DNA of 64,000 nucleotides. Origin: Myxococcota bacterium (GTDB lineage Bacteria; Myxococcota_A; UBA9160; SMWR01). Location: positions 52,857-116,856 of the forward strand of contig JBCCEW010000018.1 in NCBI GenBank assembly GCA_039030075.1. Reading direction: 5' to 3'. Numbering within the stretch: the first letter of the stretch is position 1; the number at the start of each line of letters is the position of its first letter. The notes under the pieces were generated by a model. It was not told where the DNA came from. It saw only the letters and a program-made list of their open reading frames with translations, and ran no database searches. Position numbers and translations under genes: made by a program. This document shows positions 1 through 7,051 of the stretch, piece after piece.

Positions 1-3
1 CGC

Positions 4-118
4 CGGCCGCCGGATCAAGCCGCGTCGGCGCGAGTCCACGTCTCCAGTATGCCAGAAGCCGCAAGCGGAGCGGCGGGCGGCAAGCTCCGGCTAGTCCGCG
101 CGCGCGCCTGCAACGCGT
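4..118 (-). repeat. attC site, strongly decayed
   Basis: The left arm GGCCGCCGGATCAAG and the central AGTATGCCAGAAGCC are recognisable. The right arm reads CTGCAACGCGTAGTC, where good sites have CTGCAACGCCTTGTTAGG. Both outer cores have lost the invariant AAC/GTT triplets. Type A centre. Confidence 0.65.
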
Positions 119-400
119 AGTCGCGAACGGCCATTCCGCCGAGGCGATGGAAACCGAGGGGTTCGTAGAAGGCGCGCGGGTCCGGGTCGCAGTGCAGGCT
201 GATCGAGTAGAGGCGGCCGAGGTCGCCGCGAGTTCTATCGGTTCGCAGAGGCGGCGAACGGTCCCCCGCCTCTCACGACCTTGCACAGACCGGGAGACGC
301 CACGAAATCGAGCTCGCCATCTCCGAGGCCAAAGCGCTGCACGTACTTGGCCCACCAATCGGAGGAGACGGCGGCGCGGAAACTCGATTCCGACTCCTAT
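112..400 (-). pseudogene. Remnant of an acetyltransferase-like gene (broken)
   Basis: No intact frame covers this stretch. One minus-strand frame just inside the first attC site reads AFYEPLGFHRLGG, which resembles the last conserved segment of GNAT acetyltransferases (FYEKLGF type). A second short fragment upstream, around 262-392, contains DWWAKYVQRFGLGDG and then meets a stop. The frames do not connect, so this looks like a decayed cassette gene. The GNAT assignment rests only on the C-terminal fragment. Confidence 0.4.
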
Positions 401-423
401 ACGGCGATCGTGTAGAGCGAGAC

Positions 424-590
424 CCTGTCCCGAAGGAGCGAACGCCGGCCAAGCCGACGTAGTCCCCCTGGATGTCCGGAAGGCGCGGGTTGAAGAAGTG
501 CCAGACTACGTCTTCGCGAAAGACGCCCGACGTTCCGGCGAAATCGGCCGGCTCGAAGCGATTCAGTAGAGCGATGTTCGGGTCTCGTGG
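424..590 (-). pseudogene. SnoaL/NTF2-like fragment
   Basis: A minus-strand frame without a proper start reads REDVVWHFFNP and then DYVGLAGVRSF. This pattern is typical of SnoaL-like polyketide cyclase/NTF2 folds (DVVWH...GDYxGLxxVxxF). It is only about 55 residues long, has no clear start and runs out of frame at the low-coordinate end. No attC site separates it from the next gene, so a site has probably been lost or deleted here. Confidence 0.5.
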
Positions 591-628
591 GCCACGAGTG
601 CTCTCGCGCGATGAGCGAATCGGGTCGA

Positions 629-1258
629 CTAGAACTCGATCGATTGCACCAGCTCACCGAGTTCGCGGTCCAGCCGATCCAGAGAAGCCATCGAGGAGGT
701 GCCGGTGACGATGAGCGTGACGCTGCGGGACTTCTGGATGTGATACTGCATCATCTTGGTACTCGGAACGGCCCCGTCGGCCTGGATGTACAGGGCCTGT
801 GCATCTGCCAGGGGGCGGAGTTCGCATGCCGAGACCTCGACGGGCCTTCCGAACATCTTGCCGAGTTCGGTCGACAAGTGCAGGCAGATCTCGGCGAGCT
901 GGCTCTCGTTCTGTGGGACACGACTCGCCGATTTCTGCACGCTGACGTTGTCGCGGAATCCGAACCCGTCATCGTAGTCGGGGTAGTAGAACTCGACGGC
1001 CCCGGCCTCGATCTGAGCGCGGACCGCCGAGAGCACGTTCTGATCGACGGCCTGCAAGTCGTCCCCAGCAAAGGCTCCCGCGAAGAGATCCGGGTTCTCG
1101 CTGACCTGCTTGCCATCGAGGATCAGCCAGGACTCGGGTACCGCGATCGCAAAGCCCATCGCACTCGAGTGCTTGCCGTCGACCCTCGGACCTTCGGATG
1201 AATCGACACATGCGAAGAACAGCAGCCCGATCACGAAGATTCGCCAGTTCACCGTCAC
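629..1258 (-). CDS. Predicted lipoprotein, PsbP/DUF1795-like
   Basis: The predicted protein has 209 residues and a GTG start 14 bases beyond the neighbouring attC core. The N-terminus is a lipoprotein signal (hydrophobic stretch ending LLFFAC, Cys 17). The mature part begins with GFAIAVPESWLIL, the type of motif that opens PsbP/DUF1795-like domains, and resembles the cassette protein at 26374-26901. It would be anchored to a membrane facing the periplasm. Its function is unknown. The stop lies beside the pseudogene fragments with no attC between them. Confidence 0.75.
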   Translation of the reverse strand: MTVNWRIFVIGLLFFACVDSSEGPRVDGKHSSAMGFAIAVPESWLILDGKQVSENPDLFAGAFAGDDLQAVDQNVLSAVRAQIEAGAVEFYYPDYDDGFGFRDNVSVQKSASRVPQNESQLAEICLHLSTELGKMFGRPVEVSACELRPLADAQALYIQADGAVPSTKMMQYHIQKSRSVTLIVTGTSSMASLDRLDRELGELVQSIEF

Positions 1259-1271
1259 CCCTCACCACCTC

Positions 1272-1389
1272 GCGGTTAGCGATCAGCGACTCGGGCATCG
1301 TGCCGCCATCGGCTGAGCGCGCGGGCTCAGTATGCCAGAGCCGCATGGGAGGCGCGTCGCTAGCGGTCGCCTGCGAAGCCTGGCTAGGC
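1272..1389 (-). repeat. attC site, decayed type A
   Basis: The left end reads GCGGTTAGCGATCAGCG and the right end GCGAAGCCTGGCTAGGC. The centre keeps GGCTGAGCGCG and AGTATGCCAGAGCC. The left core has lost AAC. Confidence 0.8.
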
Positions 1390-1854
1390 AGCGAGCGACT
1401 TCCAGTAGATGACCTTGTCGTCTCCCGGAGCGTAGTAGTCGCGGATTCGAGCCTCGGCGGTGTAGCCAAGCGAATCGTAGAACGTGCGTGTTCGCTCGAA
1501 CGGCGGGGTTCCCGACGTCTCGATCAGTAGGATCCGGGCACCCGCCGCCGCGGTCGCAGCCTCGACGTGCTCCACGAGCGCTGCTCCGTGGCCCGTGCCG
1601 CGCTGGTCGGGAAGCACCGCCAGCATGTAGAGGTTCCAGACGCCGACGCCGAAGGCTTCCGGCGCGAAATAAGCAACGCCCGTGGGATCTCCAGCGTCGT
1701 GGACCACCCACCTGTGATCGTCGCCCAGACTTCCCGCGAGGTACGCCGCGAGGGTCTGGCGCACCTCCTCCAGCTCGTCCGCGTCGAAGAGCCCGCTCGT
1801 TTCCGCGATCGACATGACCGTGGATGTATCGCCATTCGTCACCGGACGAATCAT
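1384..1854 (-). CDS. GNAT family N-acetyltransferase
   Basis: The protein has 156 residues, normal for a single GNAT domain. Visible motifs are the beta-4/acetyl-CoA loop LPDQRGTGHGAAL (about residues 85-97, Q/RxxGxG/A type) and a C-terminal FYDSLGYTAEA. It would transfer an acetyl group from acetyl-CoA to an unidentified amine. GNATs are frequent integron cargo, including antibiotic-acetylating types, but no substrate can be read from the sequence. The stop overlaps the right core of the flanking attC. Confidence 0.9.
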   Translation of the reverse strand: MIRPVTNGDTSTVMSIAETSGLFDADELEEVRQTLAAYLAGSLGDDHRWVVHDAGDPTGVAYFAPEAFGVGVWNLYMLAVLPDQRGTGHGAALVEHVEAATAAAGARILLIETSGTPPFERTRTFYDSLGYTAEARIRDYYAPGDDKVIYWKSLAA

Positions 1855-1867
1855 TGGAATCCTCGCT

Positions 1868-1989
1868 GCGGAACGGGGCGGGGCGTGCGCACCCGGGCCA
1901 CCATTTCGCGAGGGGCTGGGGCCGGCGGAGTATGCCAGAACCCGATTGAGACGACGTCGTTACCGACCAACGCCAACGTCTTGATCGGC
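1868..1989 (-). repeat. attC site, decayed type A
   Basis: The left core is GCGGAAC. The right end reads AACGTCTTGATCGGC, where good sites have AACGCCTTGTTAGGC. The central AGTATGCCAGAACCC is conserved. Confidence 0.75.
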
Positions 1990-1995
1990 ACCGGC

Positions 1996-2247
1996 CTATC
2001 GTCGTTCCGTTCCGAGCTCGTAGGGTCGCCAAGGGCCAGAGCGGAGCTCGCTCCTTCGTTGCCCGTAGAACTCCGGGTTGAAGCCATCATGCTGGCGCAG
2101 CACCTCGAGTTCCGCGTCGTCGACCGGATCATTGGCTGTGCCGGCCGGCGCAGGCGCGTCCAGGGAGCAACCCAGAAGCCAAACGAGTGCGGCGCCCAAA
2201 GCGAGATCGGTTGCCATGAACGTGTTGCGGCCACCGAAGCGCCGCAT
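1996..2247 (-). CDS. Small predicted lipoprotein
   Basis: This is an 83-residue protein. The N-terminus has two arginines, then a hydrophobic stretch ending ALVWLLGC, a plausible lipobox, followed by a short acidic mature part (NDPVDDAELEVLRQ). An in-frame ATG at 2217 would shorten it to 73 residues but would leave a signal without the Arg pair. The start abuts the stop of the next gene upstream with no attC between them, so the two may share a cassette. Function unknown. Confidence 0.6.
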   Translation of the reverse strand: MRRFGGRNTFMATDLALGAALVWLLGCSLDAPAPAGTANDPVDDAELEVLRQHDGFNPEFYGQRRSELRSGPWRPYELGTERR

Positions 2248-2730
2248 CTAGTGCGCCGTTTGCCGTCCGTGGAGGCTGAGATGCGCGAGGACCGAGGGAG
2301 GCTGTGCGACGAAGGGGCGGCTGGGAGACCGGCGCTGCCAACGGACGACCTCGGGAACTCGATCCGAGGCTCGCGCGACCGGAGGGCGAGGCGGACCGAT
2401 CATGCAAGAGCCTTCCGCGACCGGCGGGTTGCGGACGACCGACTCCCACCAGCACGAGGAAAGCAGAAGTAGGAGGAACACGGATCCGAACGACGCGCAG
2501 CTGGAGAGGGTGAGCCGGGCGATCGGTCTCCGCCCGAGACGTCGGCTGCTGAAGACCCGATGCACGCCGAGAAAGAAGGGCCCGAGGATCGGGACGAGCA
2601 CGAGGGCCGACAGCGCGAATCGCCTTCGGGCCGCTTTGCGCTTCTGGGAAACGCAGAAGAGCGCCGTCAGCGAGGCCGTGGTCGCGAACCACCAGAACAG
2701 GATATGGATCGACTCTGTTTGCAGTTCCAC
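2248..2730 (-). CDS. Small integral membrane protein
   Basis: The protein has 160 residues from a GTG start preceded by a good ribosome binding site (GGAGGAG). Three hydrophobic segments are visible: ILFWWFATTASLTALF, then ALSALVLVPILGPFFLGV, then a Leu-rich stretch ending LLLLLSSCWW. The second resembles the PLDc_N-type two-helix membrane anchor. The C-terminal 50 residues are basic and proline-rich. It sits between the ExbD-like gene and the small lipoprotein gene without attC sites, which suggests one multi-gene cassette or lost sites. Function unknown. Confidence 0.6.
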   Translation of the reverse strand: MELQTESIHILFWWFATTASLTALFCVSQKRKAARRRFALSALVLVPILGPFFLGVHRVFSSRRLGRRPIARLTLSSCASFGSVFLLLLLSSCWWESVVRNPPVAEGSCMIGPPRPPVARASDRVPEVVRWQRRSPSRPFVAQPPSVLAHLSLHGRQTAH

Positions 2731-2782
2731 GGATGTTCTCCTCCTACCCGTGTGTTTCTCGATGGGGTCTGCCGCCCACGCC

Positions 2783-3178
2783 TCAATGGGCAAGGGAGAC
2801 GCTCTTGGCGCCGGCCAGCCGCGCTTTGTCGATCACCGTGGCGAGCACCCCGTTGGAGGAATCGGGGTGTGCCCGAACCACCACCGGAGCCTCGGGCGCC
2901 TCGGCCAGCTGAGACTCGAGAAGCGCCCGGACCGAACTCGCTTCGGTCTGGCGGCCTGCCACGGTGACGAGGTTGGACTCGGTGATCGCAACGAGAATCG
3001 CCGAGCTCTCCGACACGCTCTGGGGTCGGTGCGCTGGGTTGCCGAGATCGAGTCCGTACTCCTTCACGAACGAAGCCGTCACGATGAAGAAGATCAACAT
3101 GATGAACACGACGTCGAGCATCGGCGTGAGATCGACGTCCGAGTCGGCCACCTGCTGGCGGTGGGTTCTGGCGGGCAT
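2783..3178 (-). CDS. ExbD/TolR family protein
   Basis: The protein has 131 residues from an ATG preceded by GGGAGCG; an upstream in-frame ATG at 3205 is less likely. The family signature is clear: DLTPMLDVVFIMLIFF, a single N-terminal helix carrying the membrane Asp used for proton coupling, followed by a periplasmic domain with VVVRAHPDSS. ExbD/TolR proteins work with an ExbB/TolQ partner and energise outer-membrane transport or cell-envelope constriction. No ExbB/TolQ gene lies in the window, so the cassette protein would have to use a partner encoded elsewhere. Confidence 0.92.
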   Translation of the reverse strand: MPARTHRQQVADSDVDLTPMLDVVFIMLIFFIVTASFVKEYGLDLGNPAHRPQSVSESSAILVAITESNLVTVAGRQTEASSVRALLESQLAEAPEAPVVVRAHPDSSNGVLATVIDKARLAGAKSVSLAH

Positions 3179-3262
3179 GGATCGCTCCCTGGCCCGCACC
3201 GCCATTTTGAGCGGCCCAGGGGGCAGAGGTCAAGCCCGGCTGCAGAGCCTGGCCGCGTGCGG

Positions 3263-3862
3263 CTATCGGCTGCCGAACACCACGTTGACGAGCAGCATGA
3301 CGCCCAGGAAGGAGAGAGCCACCTGGTGGAGCCTGGTGCGCTCGGAGAAGCTCAGCAGAATCAGCACCGAAGTCAGCGCCAGGGAGACGAGAGACGGCGT
3401 CGTCTGCTGCTCGCGCACGAGGAGGTGGGACAAGCCTCCAAGCGCGGTGTAGGTCGCTGCCGTCCTGAACGCCCAGGGAGACACCGAGAAGTAGTGCTTC
3501 TCGAGATCGATCTCGCCTTCGCTGGACAGGGTGGGTGTGAGAATGAACGCGGTAGCGGCCGCGAAGATCGATGGCAAGAAGAAGAGGAGGCTCTCGTAGT
3601 TGCGCTCGAACTCGAGGTCTCGGTACGCAGAGACGTTGAACCAGTGGATGATCAGGCTGAAGAAGAGCCAGCCCGTCGCACCCAGGTACAGCGAGGGCCT
3701 CCGAACGCGATTGCGAGATTCGACGAGGCGGCCCCAGGACGAGAGGATCTCGGAAAGCGCAAAGGCGATCAGGATCGAGACGATGACGGTGTTGAGTTCG
3801 AAGAGCGAGATCGTTCGGGCTCCGGTAACGGCCTCGTGGGCCCGGTGTTCAGCTGGTGGCAC
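3263..3862 (-). CDS. Integral membrane protein, unknown family
   Basis: The protein has up to 199 residues with four or five helices (TVIVSILIAFALSEIL, LYLGATGWLFFSLII, FFLPSIFAAATAFIL, and a C-terminal pair around SVLILLSF and VALSFLGVMLLVNVVFG). The annotated ATG lies inside the flanking attC site. The hydrophobic core begins around position 3805, so the real start is uncertain. No catalytic motif was recognised. It resembles other small cassette-borne membrane proteins of unknown role. Confidence 0.7.
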   Translation of the reverse strand: MPPAEHRAHEAVTGARTISLFELNTVIVSILIAFALSEILSSWGRLVESRNRVRRPSLYLGATGWLFFSLIIHWFNVSAYRDLEFERNYESLLFFLPSIFAAATAFILTPTLSSEGEIDLEKHYFSVSPWAFRTAATYTALGGLSHLLVREQQTTPSLVSLALTSVLILLSFSERTRLHQVALSFLGVMLLVNVVFGSR

Positions 3863-3950
3863 CGTAGGCTGGGCGGCGCAGTATGCCAGAGGCAGATTCG
3901 GACCGCGCTACTCCATGGTCAGCCGTCTACTTCCAGGAGAAGCACGCGTA
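3822..3950 (-). repeat. attC site, decayed type A
   Basis: The left core is CGGTAAC followed by a GTTCAGCTGG arm. The centre keeps CAGTATGCCAGAGGC and the right arm TGGTCAGCC. The right core is lost. Confidence 0.7.
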
Positions 3951-4214
3951 GTCGAGGAGGAGTTCGACGGACCGATCGGTCAGGTCGGGATGGGCGTCGC
4001 GGATCAGAGGCTCGACCTGCGCGGCGGCCTCCGTCAGCGAACTCGCACGCGTCCAGATCTCCGAGGGTGAGCAGGCGAAAGCCATCAGATCGTTCACCCG
4101 CTCGATGGTCGCGCTGGAGAACTCGGCCTCGACGGTCGCACGATGGTCTCGTGTGACCCAGGGGCTCGGCGCCAGCAGGCGGTCGATCGCGGTGTTGACG
4201 TCTTCGGTTGACAA
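3927..4214 (-). CDS. Hypothetical cytoplasmic protein
   Basis: This 95-residue protein has no signal or membrane segment. It looks mostly helical (AIDRLLAPSPWVTRDH, RVNDLMAFACSP, SVELLLDYACFSW). It fills a cassette bounded by attC sites on both sides and has a plausible ATG. The family was not recognised. Confidence 0.65.
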   Translation of the reverse strand: MSTEDVNTAIDRLLAPSPWVTRDHRATVEAEFSSATIERVNDLMAFACSPSEIWTRASSLTEAAAQVEPLIRDAHPDLTDRSVELLLDYACFSWK

Positions 4215-4225
4215 GCGATGCCACT

Positions 4226-4349
4226 GCCCGACAGGTCAGGCACTCAGCTTCCGGGGCACCGTGCCGCCGTGGGCCGAGCGCCACCCGAGTATGACAGCCG
4301 GAGTGGGAGGGTGTTGCATCCCGTCACCTGCAATACCCCGCTGCGCAAC
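4226..4349 (-). repeat. attC site, type A
   Basis: The left core is GCCCGAC, followed by AGGTCAGGC and CAGCTTCCGGGG. The centre has GGGCCGAGCGCC and AGTATGACAG. The right arm CCTGCAATACCCC ends in a decayed core. Confidence 0.8.
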
Positions 4350-4361
4350 AGCCGTGAATCC

Positions 4362-4724
4362 CTACGGAGCGCGCTCAACCACGAGGAGCAAGCCCTCTAC
4401 CGCGACGACCCGCACGGGGTCGCCAGGCGTCATCTGTGCGTCGGAGCTGCAACGCGCTTTCCAGATCTCTCCGCCCAAGCGGACGCTTCCTCGGGCCTCA
4501 CCGTCCGTGGAGCTGGGGCCCGGCATCTCGATGACCGTCCCGCGCTCTCCAATGAGGCCTTCGGGGCCGAGCCCCGTCTTGCGCCTGGGGACGAGCAGGT
4601 CGAAGAGCTTCTCCGCGGCGAGCCCCATGAGCTCGGCCATTCCCACCCCGGCGATGATCGCCGCCAGCAGGAAGGCGACGAGGATCAGTAACACGATGCC
4701 GAGGAACGCGAGAACGAGGTCCAT
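4362..4724 (-). CDS. NfeD-like membrane protein
   Basis: The 120-residue protein has one long N-terminal hydrophobic region (about residues 3-28, LAFLGIVLLILVAFLLAA). A C-terminal OB-fold-like domain follows with the NfeD pattern GERGTVIEMP, GSVRLGGEIWKARC and GDPVRVVAVEGLLLVVE. NfeD proteins partner with stomatin/SPFH proteins or membrane proteases in membrane microdomains. No partner gene is adjacent, and the cassette supplies only the short NfeD form. Confidence 0.85.
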   Translation of the reverse strand: MDLVLAFLGIVLLILVAFLLAAIIAGVGMAELMGLAAEKLFDLLVPRRKTGLGPEGLIGERGTVIEMPGPSSTDGEARGSVRLGGEIWKARCSSDAQMTPGDPVRVVAVEGLLLVVERAP

Positions 4725-4746
4725 CGAGCGGTCCCGACTCCCTGCC

Positions 4747-4865
4747 GCCTAGTGGATCAGCGTTCAGCGGCTGGGGCGACTTGCCACCATCGGCTGAGCG
4801 CGCCGCCAGTATGCCAGAGACGGGTTCGGACTCGTTGCTACCGGCTCGCTGGAACACCGGATCTC
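4747..4865 (-). repeat. attC site, type A, right end decayed
   Basis: The left core is GCCTAGT, then GGATCAGCGTTCAGCGG. The centre has GGCTGAGCGCG and AGTATGCCAGAG. The right core is not recognisable, and the stop of the hemerythrin gene falls inside the site. Confidence 0.8.
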
Positions 4866-5326
4866 GTCGCGGGCGTGCCGGGCTCGGGGCCCAGCGAAGA
4901 ACGCGGAATGCTCTCGCACGCGGCGGCGATCTCTCGCAGCTGGTCTTCGGAAAGCCGATGCTGCACGCGCTCGAACACCTCTCGCTCCTCGAAGCGAATA
5001 TGAGAGCGGACGAGGTCTCCGAACCTCGAAAGGGCAGCGCTGCTTCGCTCGCTGGAGCCGGCTAGTTCACGGATCTCCTGGTGTTCTCGCTCGATCCGCG
5101 CCGCCAGTTCGGGCTCGCCAATCGAGACCAGGGCTGGCAAGAGGTGTTGCTCCTCGATCGAGAAGTGGGGTTCTAGGTGTCCTTGCAGGGTCTCCGTGAC
5201 CTGGCTCCACATCTGCTCGATGAGTTCTGCGCTCGCAGACTGAGCGGTCGTTCGACACCGACGCGCGAGGACGAGACCCGTATGGTGATCATCCGAAAGG
5301 TCGCGAATCGCGGCAACGCGCTTCAA
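4838..5326 (-). CDS. Hemerythrin HHE domain protein
   Basis: The 162-residue protein carries the four-helix hemerythrin-like pattern. The N-terminus has DDHHTGLVLARR, the middle HLEPHFSIEEQHLLP, then EREHQEIREL and SHIRFEEREVFE. The His/Glu residues at these positions are the usual di-iron ligands. Members bind oxygen or nitric oxide, or sense iron and redox state. The last about 20 residues are encoded by attC sequence, so the stop is supplied by the recombination site. Confidence 0.9.
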   Translation of the reverse strand: MKRVAAIRDLSDDHHTGLVLARRCRTTAQSASAELIEQMWSQVTETLQGHLEPHFSIEEQHLLPALVSIGEPELAARIEREHQEIRELAGSSERSSAALSRFGDLVRSHIRFEEREVFERVQHRLSEDQLREIAAACESIPRSSLGPEPGTPATRSGVPASR

Positions 5327-5347
5327 CCAATCATCTCCATTTCTCTG

Positions 5348-5474
5348 GCCGAACGAATCAAGCGGTCGGCTGCTCGCCTCGTTGAACGGGGCGGGTCCTA
5401 TTCACCGGATGGCTCGCCGTCGAGGCCGGCTTCGACGGCGCGGTTCTCCCGTCCGCTGTGACACTCGGCTAGGC
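5348..5474 (-). repeat. attC site, centre diverged
   Basis: The left core is GCCGAAC followed by GAATCAAGCG and TCGGCTG. The right end CCGCTGTGACACTCGGCTAGGC matches the type A right arm. The usual AGTATGCCAG centre is absent. Confidence 0.75.
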
Positions 5475-5972
5475 CGGGTTCTCCCGTGAAGCATGCGCCA
5501 GTGCCCACCAGCCAACGAACGGCGTCACTGCGAGCGCGAGCAAGGCTGCCCAGATCGCTTTGAACGCGATGAAGGATGGAACCGAGAAGGGCTGTGCCAT
5601 GCCCAGATCGAGGGCCCAGATGATGGGAGCCGCTGCGAAGACCATACTCGCGACGCCCAGGAACAAGCCGCGAACGGAAGTCGGACGGCGGAACCACTTG
5701 GACAGCGGGAGGTGCGCAGCCGGAAGCGGAGGCAGCTTTCCCGAATGGACCTGTCGAGCGACAAGTTTGCTGACGATGACGCAGGTGAGAAACGGCAAGA
5801 GGAAGGCCGTCGCCATGAGGTCGATGCCGATGCTCGACTCGCCCCAGAGCGGCACGGACTTGGCGGTTCGGAACAGAGCCCAGGCGATGACTCCGTTGAT
5901 CACCAGATTGAAGACGGTGGGGACAACGCCTTGCTCGACGAGAAGGAAGTGGCGGTGCTTGTCCGACAGCAT
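5469..5972 (-). CDS. Four-helix membrane protein (downstream member of the fusion)
   Basis: This 167-residue reading starts at the ATG 23 bases inside the attC remnant core, the usual position for a cassette start. Helices are visible around TVFNLVINGVIAWALF, ATAFLLPFLTCVIV, GLFLGVASMVFAAAPIIWAL and AIWAALLALAVTPFVGWWAL. It was probably the original product before fusion and could still be made from this start. The family was not recognised. The stop overlaps the next attC core. Confidence 0.6.
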   Translation of the reverse strand: MLSDKHRHFLLVEQGVVPTVFNLVINGVIAWALFRTAKSVPLWGESSIGIDLMATAFLLPFLTCVIVSKLVARQVHSGKLPPLPAAHLPLSKWFRRPTSVRGLFLGVASMVFAAAPIIWALDLGMAQPFSVPSFIAFKAIWAALLALAVTPFVGWWALAHASRENPA

Positions 5973-6512
5973 TCTGCATCTCCGGTTGCATGCAGCCCAA
6001 CGGATCAGGTGTTCGGCTGCCGCGACGGGTTCGCATTGGTTGAGCTCGTCGGTCCAGTATGCCAGAGCCCACTGCTGGACTGCGGCAGCTCGCCGAACGG
6101 CTCGCACACCCTTCTCAGGGTGAAGCGCCTCGACCGCCTCGTGCCGGTAGTCGCGCGCGATCTGGAGGGCCGAGCTCGAGCCTCCACGGACGGGGTCTGC
6201 GCCGGCATCGAGGAACGCGCGTACCACCGCTAGATCGATCGGCTCCTCAGTCTGGTGGGCGCCGTCGATCGCGGAGTCCACGGCGTGCGCGATCGGCGTG
6301 AGACCGTCATCGGCTTCGGCGTCGATGTCGGCACCATGCTCGAGGAGGAGCGAAACCATCTCGGGTCGGTCGTGCTCGGCGACCTGGTGAAGCGGGCGCC
6401 GACCGAATATCGGGCTTAGCCAGTTGGGATCGGCTCCAGCAGCGAGGAGCTCGCGGACGCGGCCGACGTCGGAATGGCCCACGGCGTCGAAGAGGTCCTC
6501 GTGGATCGTCAC
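5469..6512 (-). CDS. Ankyrin-repeat protein fused through an attC remnant to a membrane protein
   Basis: This is a 347-residue open frame from a GTG start. Residues 1-120 form ankyrin repeats (GRRPLHQVAEHDRPEMVSLL, DDGLTPIAHAVDSA, VVRAFLDAGADP). Residues 145-175 are encoded by a truncated attC site (CEPVAAAEHLIRWAACN). The C-terminal 168 residues form a four-helix membrane protein with its own ATG. The simplest reading is two cassettes joined when the gene-proximal half of an attC was deleted, removing the ankyrin gene's stop. Whether the fused protein is made is unknown. Confidence 0.7.
   Translation of the reverse strand: MTIHEDLFDAVGHSDVGRVRELLAAGADPNWLSPIFGRRPLHQVAEHDRPEMVSLLLEHGADIDAEADDGLTPIAHAVDSAIDGAHQTEEPIDLAVVRAFLDAGADPVRGGSSSALQIARDYRHEAVEALHPEKGVRAVRRAAAVQQWALAYWTDELNQCEPVAAAEHLIRWAACNRRCRMLSDKHRHFLLVEQGVVPTVFNLVINGVIAWALFRTAKSVPLWGESSIGIDLMATAFLLPFLTCVIVSKLVARQVHSGKLPPLPAAHLPLSKWFRRPTSVRGLFLGVASMVFAAAPIIWALDLGMAQPFSVPSFIAFKAIWAALLALAVTPFVGWWALAHASRENPA
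5995..6070 (-). repeat. Truncated attC site inside an open frame
   Basis: The left core GCCCAAC, then GGATCAGGTGTTCGGCTG and the central CCAGTATGCCAGAGCCC are present. The whole right half, about 50 bp, is missing. It is translated in frame as part of the ankyrin/membrane fusion. Confidence 0.8.
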
Positions 6513-6523
6513 GCTCGGTGGAC

Positions 6524-6567
6524 ACCAAACAGGTCAGGAGTTCGGTTGAAACGCCTCACTCGGTAGC
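6524..6567 (-). repeat. Mini-attC (44 bp)
   Basis: The left half ACCAAACAGGTCAGGAGTTC runs directly into the right half GAAACGCCTCACTCGGTAGC. Only the arms remain and the central 80 bp are gone. It sits exactly between two cassette genes, where a full site would be. Confidence 0.6.
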
Positions 6568-6918
6568 GCGGTCTCTGCGCGCCACGAACTGCTCGCCCAA
6601 CCACCGGCCGAAGTAGCCGAGGAAGGCTGCGCCAAAGACCACGCAGCAGACGAACGCCATGTAGTCCGGCGCGCTGGCGAGACCTTCTTCGAGGAACCAG
6701 AGGAGACCCGCGGCCCCAGCGAACGCGCCGAGCGCGATCCCGAACCATGCCGCCCAGATCGGGAGGAAATCGAGGGAGAAGACGTCGCGGAAGGACAGCT
6801 TCCAGTTGCCGTGTTCCGCGATCGCCTCGAGCTGGTCCTCGTCGGGGTTGCAGGCCGGGACCTTCCTGCGCTTCTGCAGGACCTCTCGAAACCGGAGCCG
6901 GGTGTGGTCGTACGGCAT
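6556..6918 (-). CDS. Small membrane protein
   Basis: This is a 120-residue protein from the ATG at 6918; the longer open frame upstream runs through an attC site and is not credible. The N-terminus is basic and cytoplasmic-like (RLRFREVLQKRRKVPACNPDED). Two helices follow (WAAWFGIALGAFAGAAGLLW and YMAFVCCVVFGAAFLGYF). Unknown family. Confidence 0.7.
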   Translation of the reverse strand: MPYDHTRLRFREVLQKRRKVPACNPDEDQLEAIAEHGNWKLSFRDVFSLDFLPIWAAWFGIALGAFAGAAGLLWFLEEGLASAPDYMAFVCCVVFGAAFLGYFGRWLGEQFVARRDRATE

Positions 6919-6927
6919 AGGGGTGCG

Positions 6928-7051
6928 GCCTGCAGGATCAGACGCCCAGCCGCCGGAGCACCTTGCCGCCGTGGGCTGAGCGCACCTCCCGAGTATGCCA
7001 GAGCCAGATTCGGTCGCCTCGCTCGCCGGTCCGCTGCGAACGGTGTCAGGC
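6928..7051 (-). repeat. attC site, type A
   Basis: The left core GCCTGCA is followed by GGATCAGACG. The centre has GGGCTGAGCGCAC and GAGTATGCCAGAGCC. The right arm is CCGCTGCGAACGGTGTCAGGC. The next gene's stop lies in the right core. Confidence 0.85.

Noticed and set aside
2402..4156. A 584-residue plus-strand open frame
   Set aside because: It is antisense to the ExbD, membrane-protein and attC sequences, is extremely charged and low-complexity, and results from high GC content.
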